From: Epiperipatus broadwayi
Lineage: Eukaryota > Onychophora > Udeonychophora > Euonychophora > Peripatidae
Assembly: GCA_028023455.1 (NCBI GenBank)
Contig: JAQFVV010006231.1
Span: 4,914,036 to 4,978,035, forward strand
Direction of reading: 5' to 3'
Length of the DNA stretch: 64,000 nt
Position 1 is the first letter of the stretch. Each line of letters opens with the position of its first letter. This document shows, piece after piece, positions 10,460 to 21,627 of the stretch. The translations under genes were made by a program, and so were the position numbers. The notes beneath the pieces were generated by a model. That model was not told where the DNA came from. It was given only the letters and a program-made list of their open reading frames with translations, and ran no database searches.

Positions 10460-10648
10460 CAAAAATCTTTAGGTGAACCTAACCACATAAAAGGGGCAAG
10501 ACATCCACCGATGACTAAGAGCCAGTAACAAAATATAACATTAACATTGACTTGAAGAAATAAAAAATAAATATTCTCAGATGCCAAAAGCAAAAATACA
10601 GTACTCACACCAAAAAGAGTCAGATTATTGCACAATGACACTAATATC
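10460..10648 (-). CDS. Transporter exon 3 (of those visible)
   Basis: The acceptor TTGATTTAG lies before 10648 and the donor GTAAGT after 10460. The 189-bp exon starts by completing an Arg codon and ends with TG of a split codon, probably Trp. It encodes two hydrophobic, membrane-spanning stretches (around LFGVSTVFLLLAS and FCYWLLVIGG) and ends in APFMWLGSPKDF, a motif typical of this permease family (FxxLxSPKDF). There are no stops. It is flanked on the left by a MITE and the Gypsy LTR. Confidence 0.88.
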
Positions 10649-11079
10649 CTAAATCAATACACACACATATATAATTAGATATGCATAAATATTTATATGT
10701 TACAAATATAAATATGAAACAATGAATAAAAAAAAAAAACAACAACATAAGTACAAACTGAAAGCAATTTTGATTCTATCAATTAAAACAAAAACTTAAA
10801 ACAAGCACAACTAAAACTTAAAAATACAAAATAAATTATACTATAGATGGTATTATATATTACATGATACAAAGTATTAAAAAGTATGTATAATGAAAAT
10901 TTAGCACACTCTAATAATAATTTTAAAACGGTACAAAATGTTTGATTTTCTATTTGAGAATAAATATTATTAATCTTCTTTGCTACTTTTATAAAACATT
11001 AAACACGATAAAATAAAAGTTTACATTTTTGACAGATGAACAATGCTGAATATTTAAAAATATAGTAGATTCACATCAA

Positions 11080-12350
11080 AAAATCATTATCATTTTTTAA
11101 CCATTATTGATCCATTGCACAAGTAAAATACAGTTACTCCAATCCCTAGCTTCTCTTCTGCACAATACACCACCAAACGTTTTTACTTCATCAATCTATC
11201 TCGCATTTGGTCTTTTTCTAGGTATTTTATAATCTATTGGGATTCCATTTAAAATGTCAATTGTCCATTCATTAAACATTTCCTTTTGCAATATGTCTAG
11301 CGCAGTTCCATTTCAATCTCTTAATTTTTCAATGATGTCAGTGGTACCTGTTTGTTCTCTCACCGATGTATTTTGTTTTGATCCCTTCTTATTCCTAACA
11401 TATATTTCTCCATACTTCATTGAATGATCAGAAGTCTCTATATTGCTGTTCTATTAAGTATCCAAGTCTCAGATTCCTAAGTATGAACTGCTAAAATACA
11501 TCTATTAAAAATCTTCCTTTTCAAATACATAAGCTTATTTTCTTTTAAGCTATTTCTATCAAAATCTATGATTAATTTCATTCATTATGTTTCTGTCTGT
11601 GTTAATAATCTGACCAAGAGATTTGTAACTGTTAACTTCTTATAATTCATGATTATCAACCTTTACTTTTTTTTCTCAGTGAACCCATTGGACATTACTT
11701 TAGTCTTTTTAGTATTTATTCTTAGTCCTGTTTTGTTATTTTCATATGATAATTCTTGCAACATTTGCTGAAGCTTGGAAGCATTAATTGCAAAAACAAC
11801 CACAACATTTGCAAAATCTAGATGATTTAAATAATCTCTATTTACTTTTACTCCCTTAGCTATTCATTTTAATCCATAAAATTTTCCTTGTAAAACAGTA
11901 AAAAATATAGCAGATATGGAATCATTTGATCATTCATTTTTCTGAGCAGCACATAATCTAATAGTTATTATTGCATTTTGATAAATATTCTTCTGAATAT
12001 GACACTATCCTGAGTCTATATTTTGATGATCGAATGCTTTAATCATTATAGAAATGCTTACAGAATCAAATGCCTTTTCATAATATTACAAATCCAAAAT
12101 ATAATAGCAACTGATATTCAGTGAACTTTTCCCAATACTTGAATATGATTCATTGTTTTAAAACCACTTTTTAATCCAGCTTGTTCATTTGGTTGGTTAG
12201 AATCTAAAATTCATTACAGAAGAGTTGTAACTATCTGGTAAAGATTTTGAGAAAGATAGGACTGTAATTTCTAATACCTTCATATTTATTAAATATCTGT
12301 AATACTGCTGCATTCTTCCAGTCATCTAGTATAGCTTAAATCATTTAGAC
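11080..12350 (-). pseudogene. Decayed LINE (family A) reverse transcriptase fragment
   Basis: Read on the minus strand, pieces in several frames spell out a non-LTR reverse transcriptase in the correct order. An RNYSPIF piece appears near 12290, then NEQAGFKSGFKTM near 12180, a KAFDS-like remnant, LNHLDFANVVV near 11830, NTKKTKV, and VNSYKSLGQIINTDRN. A C-terminal RPNARWIDEVK segment follows near 11200. Many stops and frameshifts break it, and the YxDD box is degenerate. The 3' end runs into AT/GAT-rich sequence. The same family appears in the opposite orientation at 16228-17030. It is 5'-truncated, as is usual for LINEs, and lies in the host intron. Confidence 0.75.
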
Positions 12351-12504
12351 ATTTGGTATCAAAATATTACATATAACTTTATAATTATATTTATCTTAAA
12401 TTTACATTTTATTATTTTACTTAATATCTCTAATATAATCTTTTGTCTTGAATATTTATATATATATAACATTTAATATCTTATTTATATTGTTTCTAGG
12501 TAGT

Positions 12505-12600
12505 CATAAGTATATAAATATTTGTGTCTCTGATGAAGACTGCCTAGCAGTTGAAACTATAAGAAAAAAAATTATTTGTAACAACAATATGTTTTCTTTG
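12505..12600 (+). repeat. Remnant of a dispersed repeat shared with the foldback at 42.1 kb
   Basis: It contains CTGATGAAGACTGCC-AGCAGT-GAAACTATAAGAAAA, closely matching the inner arms of the palindrome at 42049-42302. More decayed relatives are visible near 37020-37060 and 41170-41230. Confidence 0.5.
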
Positions 12601-13094
12601 AAGAAAGTGAAAAAGGAAGAAGTTGTTAATTGTATTTGTTAATAGTCATTGTATAGCAGATAAAAGAGAAGGGGGAAAAAAACATTTTCATTCATTATAT
12701 CTAGGCTGAAATATAACATGCCTACAAATACTTGATACAGTTTCAAATTTAAATAAAGATTAAGAAAAGACTTAACTAAATTGTAAATGAATTACAAATA
12801 TATTTTGGCTTTCATCATTTTTTTTAAACCTTTCAAAATGCTTTATACTTTTATTGCTTATAAAGTTCCCAAAAGTATCTTCTCCAAAAATAGGGCTTTA
12901 TTTTAATAAATTTTGACTATTTAATCATTTTTTATTAAACGTAGAAAAAATACATTCAACCGCATTAATAATAATGTAAGTTGGTATAGTGTTCTATACC
13001 ATCTTGTGTGTCATTCTTAAATAGTTGAATATATTTGGGAAAGTATAAAATCAAGTTTAAATTTTTCTAAAAACATTTAATAATTCATCTAGAT

Positions 13095-14990
13095 CAGGTG
13101 TGCCCAACCTTTTAGAAAACTAAGAGCTACTTTTTATTTTCCAAATAAATGGTGATTGACTAAATGGAGAAAAAAGCAAAATGAATCAATTTATAAATGA
13201 AATAAACAAATATAGTTAAAATTTTAAATAAATTTATTTAATGTGATGATTGACATTGAATATTATTAGCTATTTTTGAGTAATTTGGTTCATAATTAGA
13301 AACAGCCAAGCATAAATAGTTGTTAAAATGATTTTCAGTCATGCGCATACAATATTTATATTTTATATAATTTATATGAGAAAATGACAATTCACATAAA
13401 TATGTAGATGCAAAACATGAATGAAGTCTAAGATATGCATCTTTCAATAGTGGATAATTCTCAATGGTAATATACTTCCATATATTAAGTTGATTATGCG
13501 ATTTCAATCTAATGTCATTAATGCATTCCCAAGCTATCTATATCCATATTAAATATTTCAGTGATTAGTACAGCTTCAATTTCTATATTTATTTTAGAGA
13601 ATGGTGATATGAAAAATAAAGTGATTGGGCGAAGATTTTCGAAATCTTGAAATCTTTGTTGAAACTGCAGAAGAATGTTTTGCAAAATATTTCTAAATTA
13701 TTGGTAATCACATGTGTCTATATTTGACCCAACTTCTTGTCCTAAATTTGTGAAATGTTTCAATTTTTTTTTTAATTTGAGAAATTCACATTTCCAGTTT
13801 CATTTTCAATGTATCGATGAAGACAATCATGTCAGTTATTGTTTTATTTGGTCCTTGCAAATCTACATTTAATTCATTTAATTTAGTTGTAAGATCCATT
13901 AAATATGCTAGTTTTTGCAGTCATACTTTGTTGTAAAGTAAAACAGCACAAGGATCCTTTCTTTCATCAAAAATCTTTTATATGTGGCAACAATTGCAGA
14001 ATCTTTCTAAAACATTAGCTTTTCTCAACCATCTAATTGAATTATGGAAAATTAAGTCACTAATCTGCATCGATGCCATCTAAAAATGATTGAAACAATC
14101 TTCTTTACAGTGCTTTTGCCCGAATCGAATTCATTATTTTAATAGTTGTTTTCATAACATTATCAAGGTTCAATATTTTACGATTGTTGATGAATTATGC
14201 AGTGGTATGAAGTAAAATTAGAAAAATCAATCACATCTTAAAAATTCATTTTCACAACCAATCGTAGAAGGAGCACTATCTGTAGTAATGAAAATGAGCT
14301 TAAGAGGAAGATTTTCAGATAATACAAAAGCTTTAAAAATATTATAGATGCCCTCTTCTCTGGTTCGCTCTTTTAAAAATAGAATTTTGAGATATTCTTC
14401 CTTTACAGTCAAATCAGGAAATATTAAACATAAAATATACTAAACTGGGACATATTGCAACTGTTAGTTGACTCATCAAATTGAAGTGGAAAACCATGAA
14501 CAATTTTCAAAATCCTATTTAAGTTGTAATCTTAAATCCATCGCCATGGTTTCAACTCATCGTTATAGTTTGTCTGAAAAGTGTATATCTTGGATAACAT
14601 CAACAATCTCCATTTTATTTTTAAAATTGTGAAATAAGCTATCTGCTGCAGTCAAAAAAAGTTTCTTTGAATATCTCACCATCTGCAAAAGGCTTTTTGT
14701 GTTTTATAAAAATTCGACCCACATGATGAGATGCCACTGTTGCAATTGATGATTTGCAACAACTTTTTTTGAACGAAGATTGTTGTAAATTAAGAGATCT
14801 TTTTACTTCAAATTTTCTTGTTATAGATTTCAAAGGAAAAGCTCGAGCAAAATTTGGATGTATAGTAGTAAAATGTCTGTTTAGGTTATCTTTTTTCCTT
14901 AAAGCTACTGTAGAATTACACAATAAACAAAAACACTTTTCTTTATACATGATGAATAAAAACTCTTCTTTTTAATCATTATTGTTTATT
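13095..14990 (-). mobile_element. Decayed hAT transposon (BED-zinc-finger, GTF2IRD2/ZBED-like transposase)
   Basis: The left end at 13095 reads CAGGTGTGCCCAACCTTTT, a typical hAT terminal inverted repeat. On the minus strand the transposase starts near 14950 with a BED-type zinc finger (CFCLLCN, then LNRHFTTIHP). It continues with LKERTREEGIYNIFKAFVLS and TTDSAPS near 14300. It ends at 13238-13507 with the hAT C-terminal dimerisation region (YPLLKDAYLRL, FASTYLCELSFSHINYIKYK). Several stops and frameshifts separate these parts, so it is not functional. No matching right-hand TIR was found, so 14990 is only the limit of the coding remnant. Confidence 0.78.
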
Positions 14991-15629
14991 ACTCATTATG
15001 GGGGGAAAAATCAAATAATTTAATTTTTGCCACAAAATACGAATTATCAATAAAAATACTTGTATAATATTTTTAATTAATACAATTTAAGTACCCCAAT
15101 CACTTTTCACAATTGAAAAAAACTTTTTAAAAATCATTCAAAAAATCAAAATGTCAAAACTATTCAGCCTACTTAAATGAAAATTGAAAAATAAACATTT
15201 TTTTTTTTTTTGTATTGCTATAACCAAAATAGACATGATGAAATAAAAGATAGTAAATTTACTGAAAGTCGTTATCGGCTTCTTCAATTTTTTATTATTT
15301 GATTATACTTTATAAACTTTTTTTCCTTAAAATTTTAAATGTCAAAAAAACATACATTTGTATGATTGAAATGGCAGGATTCCTTTCATTTTTTTGACAC
15401 AAAACTATTTTATTAATTTAACGAAAGATCATGAGTAGATTATATTCGGTTTCATTAATTCCCGTTAATGACACACAATCATTCCTTTCGTCAACTCTAT
15501 TTTGATTATACATATATTTTGTGATTCGAAATACAATAAAAAATCATTCTCATTACAGCAATTTTAATTTTAAATTGAATTTTGTATTCAAATAAAAAAA
15601 TCCAATATTTCAATAGTTGCTAATGAAAG
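14991..15629. other. AT-rich intron sequence, nothing recognised
   Basis: Homopolymer-rich sequence without a supportable gene. It may contain the lost right end of the hAT element. Confidence 0.4.
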
Positions 15630-15820
15630 ACACAAGCTAGAAACTAGTCTGGAGATGTTGGACGAGTAGGCACTAGATAGAGATTTTATGCACAAATCTT
15701 TTTGCATCCATTGATTCTGAAAGCTTGCACTTGGTGGCATTACTGTATGAAGTTTGGTACTCTTATTAGCAGAATGTGTAAGCATATGAAATGGTAATCA
15801 AGTGATGTTTTGATGGTAAT
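15630..15820. mobile_element. MITE family 1, copy a
   Basis: It shares blocks with four other places in the window: CTAGTCTGGAGAT, GTAGGCACTAGAT, GATTTTATGCACAA, and the GTGATG-type end. It is older and more divergent than the copies at 51571, 60920 and 61296. Confidence 0.6.
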
Positions 15821-16227
15821 AATCACATTAATTGAAATTTTTTGTTAAATGAATCTTTCTTTGAAATATAATATGATATATCAATCTCAAATATGAGGCA
15901 AAAATAGTTGTTTTTACTTTTTATTTATTATATCAAAATTTGAAAGTAATTACATTATCCCCACCTCAACAGTCTTTTAAATATAATTATTTTATTTTAT
16001 TTGCTTTGTTTTATAATATGCATTTATTTATTTATTTGTTATCCTGTTCAATTTCACAAACCTGATTTGTTAATAATTTAAATATATTAAACAAAATTAC
16101 AAAAATGAAATAGTTCATTGATTTTAATTATATTATAAAATTTAATACATGCTTAAAAAGAAATGTGATTTTTGATCTTAATTAATTATGTACATCAGAA
16201 TGATTCTATATTTCTAAAACTTTTACA

Positions 16228-17030
16228 GCAGTATTACAAGAAGTATTTTGTGGATTGAAATGGGAAGCTAAGTGAATAAAAGCAAATGGAGATTATTCAA
16301 ATCATCTAAATTTTTCAGATAGTGAGGCTGCTTTTGGAAATAATGCTTCAGAGTTTCAGAAAATGTTGGATGAGTTATCAGATAAAAGTAAGAAAGTAAG
16401 GCCAATGATAAATGCTAAAAAGACTAAAGTACTGTTCAACAGAATATTTCAGAAAAAAAAAATAAGGATTGATAATCATAAAATAGAAAAAGTTAACAAC
16501 TATAAATATCTTGGTCAGATTGTTAATACAGACAGAAACATAGGGGATGAAATTAATTGTAGAAGTAAACTTGGATGGAGTGCTTTTGGTAGAAATAATA
16601 TTAAAAGAAAACATGCGTATGAATTGGAAAAGAAAGATTGTTAATAGATGTTTTTTTAACCAGTTTTTACATATGAATTTGACACTTGAATACTTAACAA
16701 AAGAGCAATACAGAGGCTTCAGATCACTCAGAGCAGTATGAAAAAATGTTAAGAGTATCAAGAAAAGATCAAAAATAAAGTACACGAGTGAGAGAATAAA
16801 CAGTTATTATTAAGATCATTGAAACAATTAAGAGACTGAAATGGAACTGGACTGGACATATTGCTAAAAGAAATGATAATAGATGGACTGTTAAAGTTTT
16901 AAATTGGATTTCAAGAAATTATAAAACATTGAGAAAGATAGCATATGTGAGATGGATGGATGAAATAAAAAAGTTTGCCGTTGTATTCCAGAGAAACTGC
17001 AGTTGATCAATATAATTAAAAATGATGATG
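16228..17030 (+). pseudogene. Decayed LINE (family A) reverse transcriptase fragment, plus strand
   Basis: The same family as 11080-12350, in the opposite direction. The best frame (16363-16644) contains MINAKKTKVLFNRIF and VNNYKYLGQIVNTDRNIGDE, which are RT palm/thumb motifs. Upstream, NHLNFSDSEAAF is the degraded FADD active-site region, so catalysis is lost. Downstream, in other frames, come KRLKWNWTGHIAKR and RWMDEIKKFA, the conserved LINE C-terminus. The fragment ends in an (ATG)n-like tail (ATGATGATGATAA). Stops and frameshifts are present, and it is 5'-truncated. Confidence 0.75.
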
Positions 17031-18324
17031 ATAATTTCTAGAATTTTGTATTTAACTCATCATTCTCTACTTTTAAATACAGAGTTGTAGACATTGAAAA
17101 GACTGTGCTAATGACTTTGTTGTATACTAATTATGTATTTATTAATAAAGTTATACATATATGTATGTGAGTATAAGTTGGTCAATATAGGCAATGTTGA
17201 ATCACTATAGAAATAATTATATGCAGAAAAAAGAATTAAATTAACTACAAAAAACAATATTCCAATTTGCATTTAATAAAGTTTAACAATATGCAAATTA
17301 GAAAAGTAAATAAATTGCCTGCAAAACTTCTAATGAAGTAGAATGTAGAGAATATAAAGAGTTAGTAGAATGGAAAAGGAAAAAAAAGTAAAGTAAAAAA
17401 CAGACTAAAGAAACTCTGAGAATAGTAGTGAAATGTGACACTGCAATTTTAGACCAGTTAAACCAGTAGAAAAGAGCTCCAGTTAAATCTAATTAGACTG
17501 ACTCAAGAAAAGAGTAAGATGCTTACTAGAATTGATTGTGAATGAAAGCATATAGTTATGGAAACAAAGACTGTAGTAATTCATGGAATTAGAGATGAGC
17601 TCAAACTAGATATATATTTATTTACCTATCTATACAGACTGTTCCGATATTGTTATTGCTTTCAACTAGCCAGTTGCCAGTTAAATTACTAATTTTAATT
17701 ACTAATATATATTATTTAGAGTGTTAAGTTATTCATTAAAACTTGTGTGTATGTGTCAATTTAAGTTATTAATTGTACAGCTGCTAGATTAGTCTGGCTC
17801 ATACTTATTACATTCTTAGAATACATTTCAGTCTATTAGGGTTCATCAATTAGCTTAAGTCTTACACAATCAGCACTGTTTGTATTTATCAATGTATATT
17901 ATAAAAATTTAGCTCAGTGGTGCATATTTATTAACATGAAGCTATTTTCAATAACATTATTATATGAGATATTATTATATTTCATATAACTCTTATAAAT
18001 TTAATAAGTACAAACATATTGATCATTTTTAAATGAGCATGATGAATTTCCAAAAACACTTCTGTTCATCTCCTCCAGAGCTACCTATTGTTTGCATAAA
18101 TAATTAATGAATACCTAATGATATAGTTCTACAATCTCTTCATTGCTCATATATACAATGATCACTCTAAGAGAAACAAATCAAATTGCTTATCTGGAAT
18201 AACTTTAGAATTCTATCAGAAATTTAAGCACAGAGAAACATTTTATATACTAGTAGAGGTGAACTTTGCTTATGATTTCTATCTCTATCAAAATTGATGT
18301 GTATTTATATCAATTTTGAAATAG
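17031..18324. other. AT-rich intron sequence, nothing recognised
   Basis: No coding pattern or clear repeat boundary was seen. A small hairpin (TCAAAATTGAT with ATCAATTTTGA) lies at about 18286-18320, just before the Gypsy remnant. Confidence 0.4.
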
Positions 18325-19030
18325 GGAATGCAAGAAATGTTACGCAAAAGACTTTTCACGGTGTGCAAAAAATTATATAAATTTGGGGTTAAATTGAATG
18401 CCCAAAAGAGCATATGGATAGCAAGGGAATTAATGTTTCTAGGCCATTTAATTTCAGACAAGGGGAAGAAACCATCCCCAGAAAAAGTAAGAGCAATAAA
18501 AAATGAGAGAACACCTACCAATATCAAGCAGTTTCAGGCTCAGGCTTATTTAAGACTTATAAATTTTTTTGAGCCTTTTCTAGAAAATAAAGTTCATGTG
18601 GCCAAACCATTATATGAATTACTAAAAAAGGATCAAAAGTGACAATGGTCAAAAATACCTGAAGAAGCATTCCGGCAAACTAAGGCTTTATTGTTTTTGG
18701 AAAAACTTTTGGTGCACTATAATAATAGCTTAGAAGTACGCTTAACTGCTGATGCATTACAATGGGGAGTAGGGATGGTTCTAGCTCATCCACGTTATAA
18801 AAGTGAATGCCCCATTGCTTATGCATCAAGAACTTTCTCGAAAGTGGAAAAAATTACAGCCAATTAGACAAAGAAGCTTTAGCAATTATGTTTGGCTTTA
18901 AAAAATTTCATCAGTTCCTGTTCAGAAGGAATTTTAACATAGTTACTGACCACAAGTCACGGATTTTGAGTCACCATTGTCTAGCACCTGAACATTTAAG
19001 CTCACACATGATGCATTGGATACGCTGATG
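18325..19030 (+). pseudogene. RT (C-terminal end) and RNase H of second Gypsy
   Basis: It starts inside reverse transcriptase after the YxDD box, with FGVKLNAQKS and MFLGHLISDKGKKPSPEKV. A TGA at 18640-18642 interrupts the frame, which then continues with QWSKIPEEAF, the RNase H motif TADALQWGVGMVL and PIAYASRTFS. A frameshift near 18845 moves it to the frame with YSQLDKEALAIMFGFKKF and IVTDHKS. It is the usual K02A2.6-like polyprotein order, and clearly inactive. Confidence 0.78.
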
Positions 19031-19254
19031 CTTTGTCAAGAATACCAAATAAACAGGAACAAAGACTGAAATAAACTATATAGATATCCTAAAATCAGAG
19101 AGATTAAATAGTGAAAGGATAGCCATATGGACAAGTTCCGATCAAGGCTGTCAGATATTGATGCGATAGATTAGAAATGGATGGCCAGTTTCAAGGCTGA
19201 ATCATTTCATTGATCCAAGTTTTTGGGCAAATCAAAATAAATTATTCATTTGTA

Positions 19255-20380
19255 AAGAGTGTATTTTGATGGGTGATCAGGTCATGATACCTATAGAAGG
19301 CAGACACCAAGTTTTGAAGTTACTGCAAGAAGGCCACCTGAGAGTTGAGTGAGCCAAAGCATTGGCTTGTAGCTTTGTTTGGTGGCTAAAAATAACCATA
19401 AATATTGAACAAAATATTAAAAAATGTTTGGCATGTTAAACAGAAATGAATATGGATGTTAAAGGGTATAATTCTTGGCCAATAGAAATGGGAGCCTGTC
19501 AAAGGTTCCACATAGACTATGCCAGGCCAATAAACAGGAAAATACTACTGGTGGTTATAGATATTTATTCAAAATGGACAAAGTGTCAAATTGTTAAAGA
19601 TTTAAGTGCTAATAAAACTTTTAAAACCTTAAATGTGGTGTTTGCATGTTATGGTTTACCGAAACCACTGTATCTGATAATGGGACGGCATTTATCGCAA
19701 AAGAAACTGAAGATTATTTTCAATACAATGGCACCAAACATATACATACACCACCATATCATCTGGAGTTGAATGGCCTCATTGAAAAAGCCGTTCAAAT
19801 AATAAAGAAGGCATTAAAGAAATCAGACAATCATGATTTACAACAAGCAATTAATAACACAATGCTATACCAACACTCAATGCCATCATCAGCTACTGGA
19901 AAGTTTCCCACAGAATTGTTGATGGGCAGGAAATTGTGTATTAAATTATCTTTATTACTGCCTAATCCAGCTGAAAAGGATGATAGTGACAAAAAAATAA
20001 ATACATTTGCAAATGGGGATAAAGTGTGGGTACATGACATGTTACAAAAGAAATGGGTAGAAGGGATAATCACAAAATTGTTATCCAATCATGTAGTAAT
20101 CATCCAATTACAAAATGGTACTACTTATAGAAGACACATAAATCATGTCCGGCAGCGAGTTGTTGAAGAATCACAAACATTACCAGATATTCCAAATGAG
20201 GGATTACCGGATGAGTGGCAAAATACAGAAACAAAACAACAGAAAGTACTAGAGGAAGAGGCAATATTAGAAAATAATGAAAGGGACCTAATATTGGATT
20301 CAAAAACAAATGAAATAAATTATACACCGAGACCAAAACGGCAAACCTGGAAGCCATACAAATTAAAAGACTATATTTAA
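19255..20380 (+). pseudogene. Integrase of second Gypsy
   Basis: The zinc-binding part is recognisable near 19320-19437 (LQEGHLRV, then KKCLAC) with internal stops. The catalytic core starts at 19446 (RFHIDYARPI, VVIDIYSKW). After a frameshift near 19660 it continues in the frame 19646-20380 with VSDNGTAF and the ELNGLIEKAVQIIKKAL segment carrying the catalytic Glu. The C-terminal tail has GDKVWVHDMLQKKWVEGII and a long polar stretch up to KDYI and a stop. The last 244 codons are open, so this is the best-preserved part of the element. Confidence 0.82.
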
Positions 20381-20593
20381 AGCTATCTAATTAATATCAT
20401 GTTTTTCTGGAGTAAGAAGAAGTGTATTATATATAGAGAGTAGATTTTATTTAGTGGATAAAAAAATAGAGTAAAATATATATAAAGTGAAACAAAGAAT
20501 GATATTTAAATAAATAATACAGTCTAAAATTAGTATAGATGAAGGCTCAAACTTTAAATTAAAAGATAACTGATATCCCAAAAGGGAAAGGAA

Positions 20594-21312
20594 TGTGGCT
20601 GATACAAATTGTAATATTGAAAGCTGATAATTAATTAGAGCAACTAATGTGTTTAATAAAATTAAACAAATAAAAGGATGTGTTTTGTAATCAAATTAAA
20701 TCCGAATTCCATACCCAAAAAAGTATGTGTAGAAACAATACTCCAGAAAAGAAGAAATGCGAACATGACTATGAATGAGGGGAATATAAAACAGCAGGCG
20801 GAAAACTTGTGGCTTTTTTTTCCTTGTGCGATCTTGCTGCTGCTGTGCTTTGGACATCTCAACGTAGAGGGTGATCCAGCTTACTGCTGCGTGGAATTCC
20901 ATTCCCAGTACCTCTCTGCAACAAGGGCTATCGTCAATGGACTGCGATCCCAGGATCTCGGTGCCTGGAGGTAATCCAATCAATGAGAACTAAAACAGAT
21001 CACACTGATATTTTATAAATGCCCTAAGGGCTCTTTGAGCATATGAGTTCAAGGTCAGGGAAAGGTATAGTGAACTTTGTTTAGTATATTTGTAGACTTT
21101 TGGATCTGAATCATAATCCGTTTTGATATAACAACTAATTCTTATATTGGTGAAGGCAGGGTTTATTTATTCATGTTAATTTCATAATTATTGTCATAGT
21201 GTTAAATTATTTTGCATTAATAAAAGTGTGCAATGCTTTAAATTGTTGGTCTGTTTTAATTAATGTATATTCGTGTTTGCTGGTCACTCAGTCAGAGCCG
21301 GGACATAGTACA
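20594..21312 (+). repeat. Putative 3' LTR of second Gypsy
   Basis: A polypurine tract (AAAAGGGAAAGGAA) precedes TGTGGCTGATACA at 20594. The right end at 21312 reads GGGACATAGTACA. An AATAAAAG polyadenylation-like signal lies near 21220. No second copy is present to prove the limits. A 98-codon open frame (20678-20974) with a hydrophobic stretch lies inside but has no recognised family. Confidence 0.5.
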
Positions 21313-21458
21313 ATCAATGATTATTTGATATTAAATCAATTTGTATTTAGTAATCTTAATAATGTTAAACTAAATATATTACAAGTTTTCTAAAAATTAT
21401 TTTAAATATTACAACATAATTTTCTGTAAATATTTTCTCAAAAAAATAACTAAATTAC

Positions 21459-21627
21459 CTTCCATATTTTCCCAAAGCCTTTTCTCCTATGGCAGGATAA
21501 GGATATCTAACTTGCTGTCGATACTCTGGCCACCTCTCTTTTAAAATTTCCCAACAATTACCAAGACGTACACCAGTATATATAGATATTACACAGTATA
21601 AAATAATAATAACAAAACCAATCCATC
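21459..21627 (-). CDS. Transporter exon 2 (of those visible)
   Basis: Acceptor TTTTTAAG precedes 21627 and donor GTAATT follows 21459. The 169-bp exon completes the Gly codon begun in the previous exon. It encodes WIGFVIIILYCVISIYTG, a membrane span, followed by RLGNCWEIL and ERWPEYRQ and then YPYPAIGEKALGKYG. That last part matches the conserved loop of animal AAAP transporters (YPxIGxxAxGxxG). It ends with AG of a split Arg codon. There are no stops. Confidence 0.92.

Larger units (their letters stand above)
18325..21312 (+). mobile_element. 5'-truncated, decayed second Ty3/Gypsy element with 3' LTR
   Basis: It holds the end of reverse transcriptase, then RNase H, integrase and a putative 3' LTR (20594-21312). 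No gag, protease, first half of RT or 5' LTR was found upstream. It belongs to a different Gypsy lineage from the element at 1-10150, with different motifs and a short LTR. It lies in the large host intron, antisense to the host gene. Confidence 0.78.

Noticed and set aside
16378-16785. 135-codon minus-strand frame
   Set aside because: Antisense shadow of the LINE fragment, rich in Phe and Ile from A-rich codons.
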